NCBI RefSeq assembly: GCF_000260135.1
Contig: NZ_JH651384.1
Span: forward strand, 1,553,693 to 1,617,692
Source: Thiothrix nivea DSM 5205
Lineage (GTDB): Bacteria > Pseudomonadota > Gammaproteobacteria > Thiotrichales > Thiotrichaceae
Reading direction: 5' to 3'
DNA length: 64,000 nt
Positions 51,924 through 60,703 of the stretch are shown here, piece by piece (within the stretch, counting starts at the first letter, position 1; each line of letters begins with the position of its first letter). A program made the translations under genes and the position numbers. The notes beneath the pieces were generated by a model that was given only the letters and a program-made list of their open reading frames with translations, made no database searches and was not told the origin of the DNA.

Positions 51924-53181
51924 CAGGGCAATCGCATTAAAACGCTATTGACAAAATCCCCTTTTGGGGGTTGTCTGCGGGGATTTTGGTATCCTGATGA
52001 AACGCTGCCCAACCGCCTCCATTGTTGACCATTTCGCCTCGATCCCTGACCCACGTCTTGACCGCCGCAAGCGGCACAAACTGAGCGACATCTTCTTCAT
52101 TACCCTGTGCGCGGTGATTTGTGGTGCAGACGACTGGGCCGCCATCGAACAGTTTGGCAAAGCCAAGGAAAAGTGGTTTACCGAGGTGTTGGGGTTGCCA
52201 TACGGCATCCCGTCCCACGACACCTTTGGCCGGGTTTTCAGCCTGATTGACACCCAACAGTTCAGTGAATGTTTCAGCCACTGGGTGGCCGACCTGTCCG
52301 GCCTCAGTGGTGGTGAAATCATTGCCATTGACGGGAAATGCCTGCGCCGCAGCCTGGACAGCGCCTCCGACAAAGCCGCCATTTACATGGTCAGCGCCTG
52401 GGCGACTCAGAACCAGTTGGTGCTGGGGCAACAGCGGGTGGATGACAAGTCCAATGAAATCACTGCCATCCCCAAGTTGCTGATGCAATTGAACATTACC
52501 GGTGCGGTGGTGACGCTGGACGCGATGGGTTGCCAAACCGCCATTGCCCGGCAGATTGTGGATCAGGAGGCCGATTACCTGCTCAGCCTGAAAGGCAACC
52601 AGGGCACGTTACACCAGGATGTGAAGCTGTTCTTTGAATCGCCCAGCACTTGTCCTCCCATTGGCCATACCACTTATGATGGCGGACATGGGCGGATTGA
52701 AACCCGCATCGTGCGGGTCACTTCAGACATCGGCTGGCTTAAGAAAAACCATCCCCATTGGCCAAAGCTAACCAGCATCATCGCTGTCACAGCCATCCGT
52801 GAATGCAGAGATAAGACTACAGAAGAAACCCGCTGCTTCATCAGCAGCATGGATGCCTCCAATCCGGAGCGGCTGGGGCAGGTCGTGCGGGCCCACTGGG
52901 GTATTGAAAATAACCTGCACTGGGTACTGGATTACGCTTTCCGCGAAGATGACCAGAGGATGCGTTCCGGTAACGGTGATGCCAACATGGCAGTTGTCCG
53001 GCACATCGCACTCAACTTGGTCAAGACCGAGAAAACCGTCAAGCTCGGCGTCAAAAACAAGCGCCTTAACGCAGGCTGGGATGAAGACTACTTGCTAAAA
53101 ATCGTCACAGGCAGACCGGGGGCAACCAAAGCTAATTCTTAGTGAATTGTAAAACAACATATTTTTAATGCGATTACCCTA
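51924..53181 (+). mobile_element. ISAs1-family insertion sequence, complete copy
   Basis: This 1258-bp element begins CAGGGCAATCGCATTAAAA and ends in the inverted copy TTTTTAATGCGATTACCCTA. It is flanked by the 10-bp direct repeat CAAGATGCAG. It contains one intact transposase gene, so it is probably mobile. It separates the peptide transporter operon from the polysaccharide cluster. Confidence 0.93.
51997..53142 (+). CDS. ISAs1-family transposase
   Basis: This 381-residue transposase starts at ATG 51997 (MKRCPTASIVDHFASIPDPR). It has the N-terminal DDE_Tnp_1-associated domain (RRKRHKLSDIFFITLCAVIC) and the catalytic part: first Asp in EIIAIDGKCLRRS, second Asp in TGAVVTLDAMGCQTAIA, and the Glu region in HWGIENNLHWVLDYAFREDD. 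It has the full length for the family, without frameshift. The related partial copy at 1-574 has diverged at several sites. Confidence 0.93.
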   Translation: MKRCPTASIVDHFASIPDPRLDRRKRHKLSDIFFITLCAVICGADDWAAIEQFGKAKEKWFTEVLGLPYGIPSHDTFGRVFSLIDTQQFSECFSHWVADLSGLSGGEIIAIDGKCLRRSLDSASDKAAIYMVSAWATQNQLVLGQQRVDDKSNEITAIPKLLMQLNITGAVVTLDAMGCQTAIARQIVDQEADYLLSLKGNQGTLHQDVKLFFESPSTCPPIGHTTYDGGHGRIETRIVRVTSDIGWLKKNHPHWPKLTSIIAVTAIRECRDKTTEETRCFISSMDASNPERLGQVVRAHWGIENNLHWVLDYAFREDDQRMRSGNGDANMAVVRHIALNLVKTEKTVKLGVKNKRLNAGWDEDYLLKIVTGRPGATKANS

Positions 53182-53191
53182 CAAGATGCAG
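53182..53191 (+). repeat. Target site duplication of the ISAs1-family element (right)
   Basis: CAAGATGCAG, identical to 51914-51923. Confidence 0.9.
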
Positions 53192-53352
53192 ATAGAAAAA
53201 TAAACGCGGCCTGAATGTGAGGTGCGTCACAGTCGAAAGCAGAACCTCATAGTAAGCTTTGTCTATCGACCTGATAAGGGGGCTGAGCCTAAATCAGGGG
53301 GCAGATTATTCCCTATGACAAATTGCAGTCTCGAACATGGAATACCACTAAA

Positions 53353-53378
53353 ACATGGTAGGGCGGTAGCGTGTCTGG
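53353..53378 (+). promoter_or_regulatory. ops-type element 1 (RfaH recruitment site)
   Basis: GGCGGTAGCGTG at 53362-53373 matches the ops element of JUMPstart sequences, where RfaH is recruited to RNA polymerase to suppress termination in long surface-polysaccharide operons. It is oriented towards gmd. It lies upstream of the promoter at 53428, so it needs transcription from further up, perhaps from within the IS or the flank. Confidence 0.7.
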
Positions 53379-53427
53379 GCAATATGAACAAGTAAAATTA
53401 ACACCATATGAATCTTGTATTTTGCTG

Positions 53428-53455
53428 TAGACAATTTACAGATAACTGGTATAGT
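53428..53455 (+). promoter_or_regulatory. Sigma70-like promoter of the polysaccharide cluster
   Basis: TAGACA (53428-53433) and TATAGT (53450-53455) are separated by 16 bases, with a predicted start near 53462. The transcript would run through the second ops-type element about 170 bases later, and then into gmd. Confidence 0.5.
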
Positions 53456-53622
53456 TTTGCCGACAAGATCAAGATATGGGCAAGAAAAGCCGGGCTTAAC
53501 CTCTAATAAATTTTATGTGCGTGGGTAACACCATTCACACGTTCCTTCAACCCTATACCTGCGTCGGGCTCGTTTGGATGGGGAACAGCCGTTAATTTCT
53601 GTTTTTTAAAGATTGCCAGTTG

Positions 53623-53648
53623 ACATGGTAGGGCGGTAGCATGTCTGG
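53623..53648 (+). promoter_or_regulatory. ops-type element 2, just before gmd
   Basis: GGCGGTAGCATG at 53632-53643 differs from element 1 in one base, and the 26-base block around it is otherwise identical to 53353-53378. It lies 32 bases before the gmd start, downstream of the promoter at 53428, and so would be transcribed. Confidence 0.65.
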
Positions 53649-53675
53649 AACATTTTTATACCTGCCGAGTTTTGA

Positions 53676-54782
53676 ATGCATCCAGATACTACCCCTCTGA
53701 ATAAAGTCGCCCTGATCACTGGTGTTACCGGGCAGGATGGAGCCTACCTTGCCGAACTACTATTGGCGAAAGGCTATACCGTTCACGGCATCAAACGACG
53801 CACATCACTGTTCAACACTGACCGGATTGACCATTTATACCTGGATCCTCATGAGGATGGGTGTCGACTGATACTACACCATGGCGACCTGACGGATACC
53901 AGCAGCCTGATCCGGATTATCCAACAGGTGCAGCCGGATGAAATTTACAATCTGGCAGCCCAGAGCCACGTTGCCGTCAGCTTTGAAGAGCCGGAATATA
54001 CTGCAAACTCTGACGCACTGGGGACTTTACGCTTGCTGGAAGCTATCCGCATTCTGGGGCTGGAAAAGAAAACCCGTTTTTATCAGGCTTCTACTTCAGA
54101 GTTATATGGGCTGGTTCAGGAAAGCCCCCAGAAAGAAACTACGCCTTTTTACCCACGCAGCCCCTATGCCGTTGCCAAACTGTATGCTTACTGGATTACG
54201 GTCAACTACCGCGAAGCGTATGGCATTTACGCCTGCAATGGCATCCTGTTTAACCATGAGTCACCCAAGCGTGGGGAAACCTTTGTCACCCGCAAGATCA
54301 CCCGCGCACTGGCGCGTATCAAGCTGGGTTTACAGGATTGCCTGTACATCGGCAACCTGGAAGCCAAGCGCGACTGGGGACACGCCCGCGACTACGTGGA
54401 AATGCAATGGCTGATGTTGCAACAGGAACAGCCCGAAGATTTTGTGGTGGCAACCGGGGTACAGCATAGCGTGCGTGAATTTTTGGAGATTGCAGCCCAG
54501 GAACTGGATATTCCGTTGCGCTGGGAAGGCTCAGGAGTAGAGGAAAAAGGCTACGATACTGCCACGGGCAAATGCATTGTGGCTGTTGACCCGCGCTATT
54601 TCCGCCCTACGGAAGTGGGTAATTTGCTGGGGGATGCCAGCAAAGCCAGGGAGAAACTTGGCTGGAAACCCAGAATTACTTTTGCTGAACTAGTGCAGGA
54701 AATGGTGCAGGAAGACATGCGCTTGGTGCAGCGGGATGAGCTGGCTAAACAGCATGGGTTTGTGAGCCATTTGCGGCACTAA
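53676..54782 (+). CDS. gmd: GDP-mannose 4,6-dehydratase
   Basis: Gmd converts GDP-D-mannose to GDP-4-keto-6-deoxymannose, the precursor of fucose, rhamnose or perosamine units. The 368-residue short-chain dehydrogenase fold has the NADP-binding [40 protein letters not shown], active-site Thr/Glu in QASTSELYG, the Tyr-x-x-x-Lys in [13 protein letters not shown], and [11 protein letters not shown]. It starts at ATG 53676, just after ops element 2. No downstream reductase (fcl or rmd) is in the window. It is the first gene of the surface-polysaccharide cluster. Confidence 0.95.
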   Translation: MHPDTTPLNKVALITGVTGQDGAYLAELLLAKGYTVHGIKRRTSLFNTDRIDHLYLDPHEDGCRLILHHGDLTDTSSLIRIIQQVQPDEIYNLAAQSHVAVSFEEPEYTANSDALGTLRLLEAIRILGLEKKTRFYQASTSELYGLVQESPQKETTPFYPRSPYAVAKLYAYWITVNYREAYGIYACNGILFNHESPKRGETFVTRKITRALARIKLGLQDCLYIGNLEAKRDWGHARDYVEMQWLMLQQEQPEDFVVATGVQHSVREFLEIAAQELDIPLRWEGSGVEEKGYDTATGKCIVAVDPRYFRPTEVGNLLGDASKAREKLGWKPRITFAELVQEMVQEDMRLVQRDELAKQHGFVSHLRH

Positions 54783-54826
54783 CCTCAGCATTTACAGCCC
54801 TGCCCTTGTCCTGCTAGCCTTACCGG

Positions 54827-55438
54827 ATGGCTAAGGAGAACAAGGTAAGCAAAAACATGGCACATGCACAGAAATATGACCTCATCCCGTTTGAAGATTA
54901 CCTGGCGGGTGAACGCGACGTTGAGATTCGCAGCGAGTATGTGGATGGCCTAGTTTACGCAATGGCAGGGGCAAGCGAAACACACAATACCATTGCAGGT
55001 TCATTTTTTGCACAGATTGAAATCAACCTGAAAGATGGTTGCCGCGTATGGCAGTCAGACATGAAAGTGGTTATCCGTAATAAAGGGCAGAAATTCAGCT
55101 ATTACCCCGACACCATGGCGGCTTGTGGTGAAAATACGGATGACTTGTATGTGCGTACCAACCCAATTCTGATCGTCGAGGTGTTATCCGATAGCACCGA
55201 ACGCACTGACTTAAAAGAAAAGTTCGATAACTACATCAGCATCCCCACGCTACTGGAATACGTGGTGGTGTCGCAGGATGTGCCACTGGTGCGCCTATGG
55301 CGGCGACGTACCTCCTGGGAGCGGGAGATGTACCGTGCTGATGACACTTTCAGGTTGGAATCAGTGGAACTGGATGTACCCGTACAGCATATTTATCGGC
55401 GGGTGCGTAAAGAAGTCGGGCTGGACGTATCGCGATAA
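54827..55438 (+). CDS. Uma2 family (DUF820) putative endonuclease
   Basis: This 203-residue Uma2 protein contains FEDYLAGERDVEIRSEYVDG, WQSDMKVVIR, YYPDTMAACGE (core Asp region) and ILIVEVLSDSTERTDLKEKF (Glu and Lys of the PD-(D/E)XK core). The usual family PD motif reads PDTM here. ATG 54827 is taken as start; ATG 54857 (MAHAQKYDLIPF) is possible and has AAGGAG-like bases further upstream. It lies between polysaccharide genes gmd and ugd without a role in them, next to a HEPN remnant, and looks like a passenger. It is a divergent paralogue of 14699-15274. Confidence 0.83.
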   Translation: MAKENKVSKNMAHAQKYDLIPFEDYLAGERDVEIRSEYVDGLVYAMAGASETHNTIAGSFFAQIEINLKDGCRVWQSDMKVVIRNKGQKFSYYPDTMAACGENTDDLYVRTNPILIVEVLSDSTERTDLKEKFDNYISIPTLLEYVVVSQDVPLVRLWRRRTSWEREMYRADDTFRLESVELDVPVQHIYRRVRKEVGLDVSR

Positions 55439-55503
55439 AATATCTTATCGACGTAAACCTGCCACGATAAGCAAGCATACCAGCAAGACATCATCTATGC
55501 CTA

Positions 55504-55733
55504 AGCGGTAACCCGGCACTTTACATTGATGACATTCTTGATTCCATTCAGGCCATCAGGTCATTCACTGCCGGTATGGAGCTGGAAACCTTGGTATTGA
55601 CGCCCGTATCCTGTGGGATTTGACCACACAAGAGCTATCAACACTCGAAGCAATGGTAGTCACGCTAAAAGGCCAGCTTCAGCACAGGCAATCCACACTT
55701 GATCACTTTAACATACACACTTGTAATTTCCCC
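55504..55733 (+). pseudogene. HepT-like HEPN toxin, central part deleted
   Basis: The first part reads [20 protein letters not shown], then AGMELETL, a HepT N-terminus without its start codon. After about 55590 another frame reads [20 protein letters not shown], then MVVTLKGQL, a HepT C-terminus. The middle, which bears the catalytic RX4-6H motif, is missing. No stop separates the C-terminal part from ugd, so the two are in one frame, but the real ugd start is ATG 55734. This is the same type of loss as in the HEPN remnant at 13692. Confidence 0.65.
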
Positions 55734-56900
55734 ATGAAAATAGCTATCGCCGGAACCGGCTACGTCGGTCTTTCCAATGCCTTGTTGCTTGCCCCCTATA
55801 ATGAAGTCGTGGCGCTGGACATCTTGCCCGAGAAAGTCGCGCAACTGAACGCAGGCCAGTCGCCCATTGTGGATGCGGAAATCAGTGAGTACCTGCAACG
55901 CGGTGACCTCAACTTCCGCGCCACGCTGGACAAGCACGAAGCTTACGCCAACGCTGATTTCGTCATTATCGCCACACCGACGGATTACGACGCCAAGACC
56001 CACTATTTCAACACCCAGTCGGTTGAGTCGGTGATCCGGGATGTGATGAGCATCAACCCGCAGGCGGTGATGGTGATCAAGTCGACCATACCGGTGGGCT
56101 ATACCAAACGCATCCGTGAAGAGCTGGGGTGCGGCAACATCCTCTTCTCGCCCGAGTTTTTGCGTGAAGGCAAGGCGCTGCATGACAACCTCTACCCTTC
56201 GCGGATCGTGGTGGGGGAACGTTCGCAGCGGGCGCAAACGTTTGCGGAATTGCTGGTGCAGGGTGCGGTGAAAAAGGATGTGCCGGTACTGTTCACCGAC
56301 TCGACGGAAGCGGAGGCCATCAAGCTGTTTGCCAACACTTATCTGGCGATGCGGGTGGCCTACTTCAATGAACTGGACACCTACGCGCTGACACATGGGC
56401 TGGATACGCGCCAGATCATTGATGGCGTCTGCCTTGATCCACGGATAGGCAATCACTACAACAACCCGTCGTTTGGTTATGGCGGTTACTGCCTGCCGAA
56501 AGACACCAAGCAGTTGCTGGCGAATTATCAGGACGTGCCGCAAAACATGATCAATGCGATTGTGGATGCCAACCGCACGCGCAAGGATTTTATTGCGGAT
56601 GACATTATCCGGCGCAATCCACGGGTGGTAGGGATTTACCGGCTGATCATGAAGGCGGGGTCAGATAATTTCCGGGCGTCTTCCATCCAGGGGATCATGA
56701 AGCGCATCAAGGCCAAGGGGATTGATGTGGTGGTGCATGAGCCGGTGCTGGAAGAAGAGACTTTTTTCCGGTCTGCGGTGATTCGTAATGTGGAAGCGTT
56801 CAAGCAGATGAGCGATGTCATTATTGCCAACCGGATGGTGGCTGAACTGGATGATGTGGCAGCTAAAGTCTATACACGGGATTTGTTCGGGAGCGATTAA
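55734..56900 (+). CDS. ugd: UDP-glucose 6-dehydrogenase
   Basis: Ugd oxidises UDP-glucose twice with NAD to UDP-glucuronate. The 388 residues start at ATG 55734 ([20 protein letters not shown], with the NAD-binding GxGYVG); the open frame upstream belongs to the HEPN remnant. Other landmarks are [40 protein letters not shown], the catalytic Cys in [15 protein letters not shown] and the nucleotide-binding [16 protein letters not shown]. Its stop overlaps the next gene's ATG by one base. The product feeds the epimerase encoded next. Confidence 0.95.
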   Translation: MKIAIAGTGYVGLSNALLLAPYNEVVALDILPEKVAQLNAGQSPIVDAEISEYLQRGDLNFRATLDKHEAYANADFVIIATPTDYDAKTHYFNTQSVESVIRDVMSINPQAVMVIKSTIPVGYTKRIREELGCGNILFSPEFLREGKALHDNLYPSRIVVGERSQRAQTFAELLVQGAVKKDVPVLFTDSTEAEAIKLFANTYLAMRVAYFNELDTYALTHGLDTRQIIDGVCLDPRIGNHYNNPSFGYGGYCLPKDTKQLLANYQDVPQNMINAIVDANRTRKDFIADDIIRRNPRVVGIYRLIMKAGSDNFRASSIQGIMKRIKAKGIDVVVHEPVLEEETFFRSAVIRNVEAFKQMSDVIIANRMVAELDDVAAKVYTRDLFGSD

Positions 56901-57907
56901 TGAAAGTACTGATCACAGGTTCGGCTGGTTTCATCGGCTTTTTCCTTGCCAAGGCTTTATTGGTGCGTGGCGATAGCGTGGTGGGAATTGATAACCTCAA
57001 CAATTATTACGACCCAGCGTTAAAGCGTGCGCGTTTGCAGGATTTGGAACAGTTCGCGGAGAAGCAGCAGGCAAACCAACATTATACCTTTATCCAGATG
57101 GATATGGCAGATCGGGCGGGTATGGCGCAGTTATTCGAGCGTCATGCGTTTGATGCGGTGGTGAATCTGGGGGCGCAGGCGGGGGTGCGGTATTCGATTG
57201 ATAACCCGAATGCTTATGTCGATTCTAATGTGGTGGGCTTTGTGAATGTGCTGGAAGGTTGCCGTCACCGTGGGGTGAAGCATTTGGTGTATGCGTCGTC
57301 GAGTTCGGTGTATGGGATGAATGTGAAGCAGCCGTTCAGCACTGCTGACCGGGTGGATTATCCGATCAGTTTGTATGCTGCAACTAAGAAGTCGAATGAG
57401 TTGATGGCGCATACTTACAGCCATTTGTTCAATATTCCGACGACGGGTTTGCGCTTTTTTACGGTGTATGGACCGTGGGGCAGACCGGATATGGCGTATT
57501 TCAAGTTCACTAAGGCGATTTTGGCGGGCAAGCCGATTGATGTGTATAACCACGGGGATATGCTGCGGGATTTCACGTATATCGACGATATTATCGAGGG
57601 TGTGGTGCGGATTATTGACCGTATTCCTCAACCGCAGGTGAATGACACGACGACGGTGCAAGCGCCTTATAAGATTTATAATATTGGGAATAATCAGCCG
57701 GTGACGTTGCGACGGTTTATTACGGCGTTGGAAACGGCACTGGGGCAGAAGGCGGTGGAAAATCATCTGCCGATGCAGCCGGGGGATGTGCCGGTGACGT
57801 ATGCGGATGTGGATGAGTTGATTGCGGATGTGGGGTTCAAGCCTGCTACTGAGGTGGAGGATGGGCTGGAGCGGTTTGTGCGGTGGTATATAGGAGCGAT
57901 ACATTGA
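56900..57907 (+). CDS. UDP-glucuronate 4-epimerase
   Basis: This 335-residue short-chain dehydrogenase-type epimerase interconverts UDP-glucuronate and UDP-galacturonate. [20 protein letters not shown] (NAD site), VGIDNLNNYYDPALKRARL (the family's typical NYYD), SSSSVYGMNVKQPFS and the catalytic YAATKKSNELMAHTYSHLF with Tyr and Lys all match the UDP-glucuronate epimerase type. It is coupled to ugd by a TAATG overlap, and to the following ABC transporter, whose start overlaps its stop. The two enzymes probably supply uronic acid for the polysaccharide. Confidence 0.92.
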   Translation: MKVLITGSAGFIGFFLAKALLVRGDSVVGIDNLNNYYDPALKRARLQDLEQFAEKQQANQHYTFIQMDMADRAGMAQLFERHAFDAVVNLGAQAGVRYSIDNPNAYVDSNVVGFVNVLEGCRHRGVKHLVYASSSSVYGMNVKQPFSTADRVDYPISLYAATKKSNELMAHTYSHLFNIPTTGLRFFTVYGPWGRPDMAYFKFTKAILAGKPIDVYNHGDMLRDFTYIDDIIEGVVRIIDRIPQPQVNDTTTVQAPYKIYNIGNNQPVTLRRFITALETALGQKAVENHLPMQPGDVPVTYADVDELIADVGFKPATEVEDGLERFVRWYIGAIH

Positions 57908-59691
57908 CAATTCAATCTGAGACGCGATCTATAAAATCGTTACTAGCTCGCCTCTGGAAGCATATCAACCCACGTCGCCGTCACCAGTTTAGCTTATTGC
58001 TTCTATTGATGGTACTAGCTTCTTTTGCCGAAATCGTCAGCATTGGAGCAGTTTTACCTTTCCTTGGGGTGTTAACAGCACCAGAACGAGTATTTGAACA
58101 TGCAGCCGCTCAACCGCTCATTAATGCATTAGGGTTGAACGAACCAAAACAGCTATTGTTACCATTGACCATTGCTTTCGGGATAGCGGCTATTGTTGCA
58201 GGAACAATGCGCTTGCTGCTGTTGTGGGCGAGTACTCGCATATCTTTTGCGACAGGTGCTGATTTAAGCATTAGCATTTATCGCCGTACACTGTATCAGC
58301 CTTATGCTATACATTGTGCGCGTAATAGCAGTGAAGTCATTACCGGAATCTCAACTAAAACCAACCAAGTCATCTATCAGACCATTGTCCCTGTCTTAAC
58401 ACTAATTAGCTCCAGCATTATGTTAATCGTCATTTTGGTGGCACTGTTAGCGGTAAATCCTATGATTGCACTGCTTGCGTTTGGGGGGTTTGGTTTGATC
58501 TACGCACTGATTATTCGCCTCACTCGTAAACGTCTATTAGCAGGTAGCAAGCGTATTGCTCATGAATCCACTCAAGTAATTAAATCGCTACAGGAAGGTT
58601 TAGGGGGGATTCGTGACGTACTTATTGATGGTAATCAAGCGACTTACTGCCAAGTTTATCGCAATGCCGATTTACCGCTACGCCGCGCCCAAGGTAATAA
58701 TATGTTTATCAGCAATAGTCCGCGCTTTGGTATGGAAGCCTTGGGAATGTTGTTAATCGCTTTATTGGCCTATTCACTTGCCCAACAAGTGGATGGAGTA
58801 GCTAAAGCTATTCCAGTGTTAGGTGCTTTGGCATTGGGTGCGCAACGTTTATTACCTGTACTGCAACAGGCTTACAATGCATGGTCACAGATTCGCGGCG
58901 GTCAGATGTCATTACAAGACACTATTGCCTTACTCGAACAGCCCCTTCCCGCTCACGCTAATCAGCCTGTCAGTGAAGCACTGTCTTTCAAACAACAGAT
59001 TCAGCTTCAGCAACTAGCGTTTCGCTACAGTGGCGCAACACCGTGGATATTGCGGGATATTAATTTAACTATTCCCAAAGGTAGTCGTATTGGTTTTATT
59101 GGTGCGACCGGCAGCGGTAAAAGCACCTTAATTGATATTATTATGGGTTTATTACCGCCTACGGAAGGAACTTTGGCTATTGATGGTCAAGTGCTCACAG
59201 CGGAAAACCACAGGGCTTGGCAACAGCATATCGCTCATGTTCCGCAGAGTATTTTCTTGGCGGATAGCACCGTGGCTGAAAACATCGCCTTCGGTATTCC
59301 CAAAAAACAAATTAATCATGAGCGTGTCAGGCTAGCAGCCCAACAAGCGCAAATCGCTGAGAGTATTGAAAGCTGGTCTGAACAATACCAGACTTTTGTG
59401 GGTGAACGCGGTATTCGCTTATCCGGTGGTCAGCGGCAACGGATTAGCATTGCCCGCGCACTGTACAAACAAGCAGACGTTATTGTATTCGATGAAGCCA
59501 CGAGTGCACTGGATACCGAAACAGAACAGGCTGTCATGCAGGCGATTGAAAGTCTAAGTAATGACCTCACACTTATTATCATTGCGCACCGGCTGACAAC
59601 CCTGAAAAACTGTACGCAGATTGTGGAGTTAGGGGATGGGCATATCAAGCGTATTGGTAGTTTCAATCAAATCGTCAATCAATCAGCATAA
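57904..59691 (+). CDS. Lipid-linked oligosaccharide flippase-like ABC transporter
   Basis: This 595-residue protein fuses a six-helix membrane domain with an ATPase, resembling PglK-type flippases and MsbA. The start is TTG 57904 with GGAG seven bases upstream; GTG 57883 is an alternative inside the previous gene. The membrane domain (FSLLLLLMVLASFAEIVSIG onward) carries GGIRDVLIDGNQ. ATPase motifs are [39 protein letters not shown] and VIVFDEATSALD. It probably moves undecaprenyl-linked glycan units across the inner membrane. From here the DNA is clearly more AT-rich than before. Confidence 0.88.
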   Translation: MTIQSETRSIKSLLARLWKHINPRRRHQFSLLLLLMVLASFAEIVSIGAVLPFLGVLTAPERVFEHAAAQPLINALGLNEPKQLLLPLTIAFGIAAIVAGTMRLLLLWASTRISFATGADLSISIYRRTLYQPYAIHCARNSSEVITGISTKTNQVIYQTIVPVLTLISSSIMLIVILVALLAVNPMIALLAFGGFGLIYALIIRLTRKRLLAGSKRIAHESTQVIKSLQEGLGGIRDVLIDGNQATYCQVYRNADLPLRRAQGNNMFISNSPRFGMEALGMLLIALLAYSLAQQVDGVAKAIPVLGALALGAQRLLPVLQQAYNAWSQIRGGQMSLQDTIALLEQPLPAHANQPVSEALSFKQQIQLQQLAFRYSGATPWILRDINLTIPKGSRIGFIGATGSGKSTLIDIIMGLLPPTEGTLAIDGQVLTAENHRAWQQHIAHVPQSIFLADSTVAENIAFGIPKKQINHERVRLAAQQAQIAESIESWSEQYQTFVGERGIRLSGGQRQRISIARALYKQADVIVFDEATSALDTETEQAVMQAIESLSNDLTLIIIAHRLTTLKNCTQIVELGDGHIKRIGSFNQIVNQSA

Positions 59692-59696
59692 AAGTC

Positions 59697-60695
59697 ATGA
59701 TAAACAACAACGAAATTTCAACTGTTCTTATCACGGGAGCCGACGGCTTCATCGGCTCACACCTAACCGAACTGCTCGTGCGCGAAGGCTATCAAGTCAA
59801 GGCGTTATCGCAATACAACTCCTTCAACAACTGGGGCTGGTTGGAAGATGTAGACTGCCTAAATAAAATAGAAGTCTTAACGGGTGATGTTCGTGATCCA
59901 CATTACTGCAAACACATTACCAAAGATGTTGATATTATCTTTCATCTGGCTGCATTAATTGCTATCCCCTACTCTTACGTTGCTCCAGATAGTTATGTGG
60001 ATACCAATGTCAAAGGCACGCTTAACATCTGCCAAGCTGCATTGGAAAATGGGGTAAAACGAATTATCCATACCTCAACCAGTGAGGTTTATGGTACGGC
60101 GCAATATGTTCCTATTGATGAATCCCATCCCTTACAGCCGCAGTCACCCTACAGTGCCTCCAAGATTGGTGCTGATATGATGGCAATGAGTTTTTACAAT
60201 GCTTTTGAGCTGCCTGTAACTATCGCTAGACCATTCAATACTTATGGGCCCCGCCAGTCAGCTAGAGCAATTATTCCGACCATTATTAGTCAGATAGCGA
60301 CAGGACAGAAACAGATAAAATTGGGCGACTTATCCCCAACCCGTGACTTCAATTATGTGGAAGATACTTGCAGAGGTTTCTTAGCGTTGGCACGTTGTGA
60401 TAAGGCGATTGGCAAGACCGTTAATATTGCCTCTAACTATGAAATCTCTATGGCGGATACCCTAAACATTATCCGTGAGTTAATGCACAGCGATGTGGAA
60501 TTCATTACTGATGAACAACGTCTACGCCCCGGTAAATCAGAAGTCTTCCGGCTTTGGGGTGAAAATCGCTTGATCCGCGAATTGACAGGCTTTGAGCCAC
60601 AGTATGATATTCGTGCCGGTTTACAAAAAACTATTGATTGGTGTACCCGACCTACCAATCTGGCAAAGTACAAAGCCACCATCTATAACGTTTGA
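59697..60695 (+). CDS. legB: NAD-dependent 4,6-dehydratase LegB-like (sugar nucleotide)
   Basis: This 332-residue short-chain dehydrogenase starts at ATG 59697, five bases after the flippase stop. Motifs are LITGADGFIGSHLTELLVRE, AALIAIPYSYVAPDSYVDTN, TSTSEVYGTAQY and SPYSASKIGADMMAMSFYNA (catalytic Tyr and Lys). LegB enzymes make UDP-4-keto-6-deoxy sugars for legionaminic acid. Next-door legC, neuD, neuB and neuC homologues fit that pathway. Whether the nucleotide is UDP or GDP cannot be decided here. Confidence 0.87.
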   Translation: MINNNEISTVLITGADGFIGSHLTELLVREGYQVKALSQYNSFNNWGWLEDVDCLNKIEVLTGDVRDPHYCKHITKDVDIIFHLAALIAIPYSYVAPDSYVDTNVKGTLNICQAALENGVKRIIHTSTSEVYGTAQYVPIDESHPLQPQSPYSASKIGADMMAMSFYNAFELPVTIARPFNTYGPRQSARAIIPTIISQIATGQKQIKLGDLSPTRDFNYVEDTCRGFLALARCDKAIGKTVNIASNYEISMADTLNIIRELMHSDVEFITDEQRLRPGKSEVFRLWGENRLIRELTGFEPQYDIRAGLQKTIDWCTRPTNLAKYKATIYNV

Positions 60696-60703
60696 GCATA
60701 GCA

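Larger units (their letters stand above)
53192..53675. other. Long leader of the polysaccharide cluster
   Basis: This 484-base non-coding region holds two 26-base repeats with ops-like cores (53353-53378 and 53623-53648) and a sigma70-like promoter (53428-53455). No coding frame was recognised. The leader between that promoter and gmd is about 215 bases long, typical for JUMPstart-type control. Confidence 0.6.
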
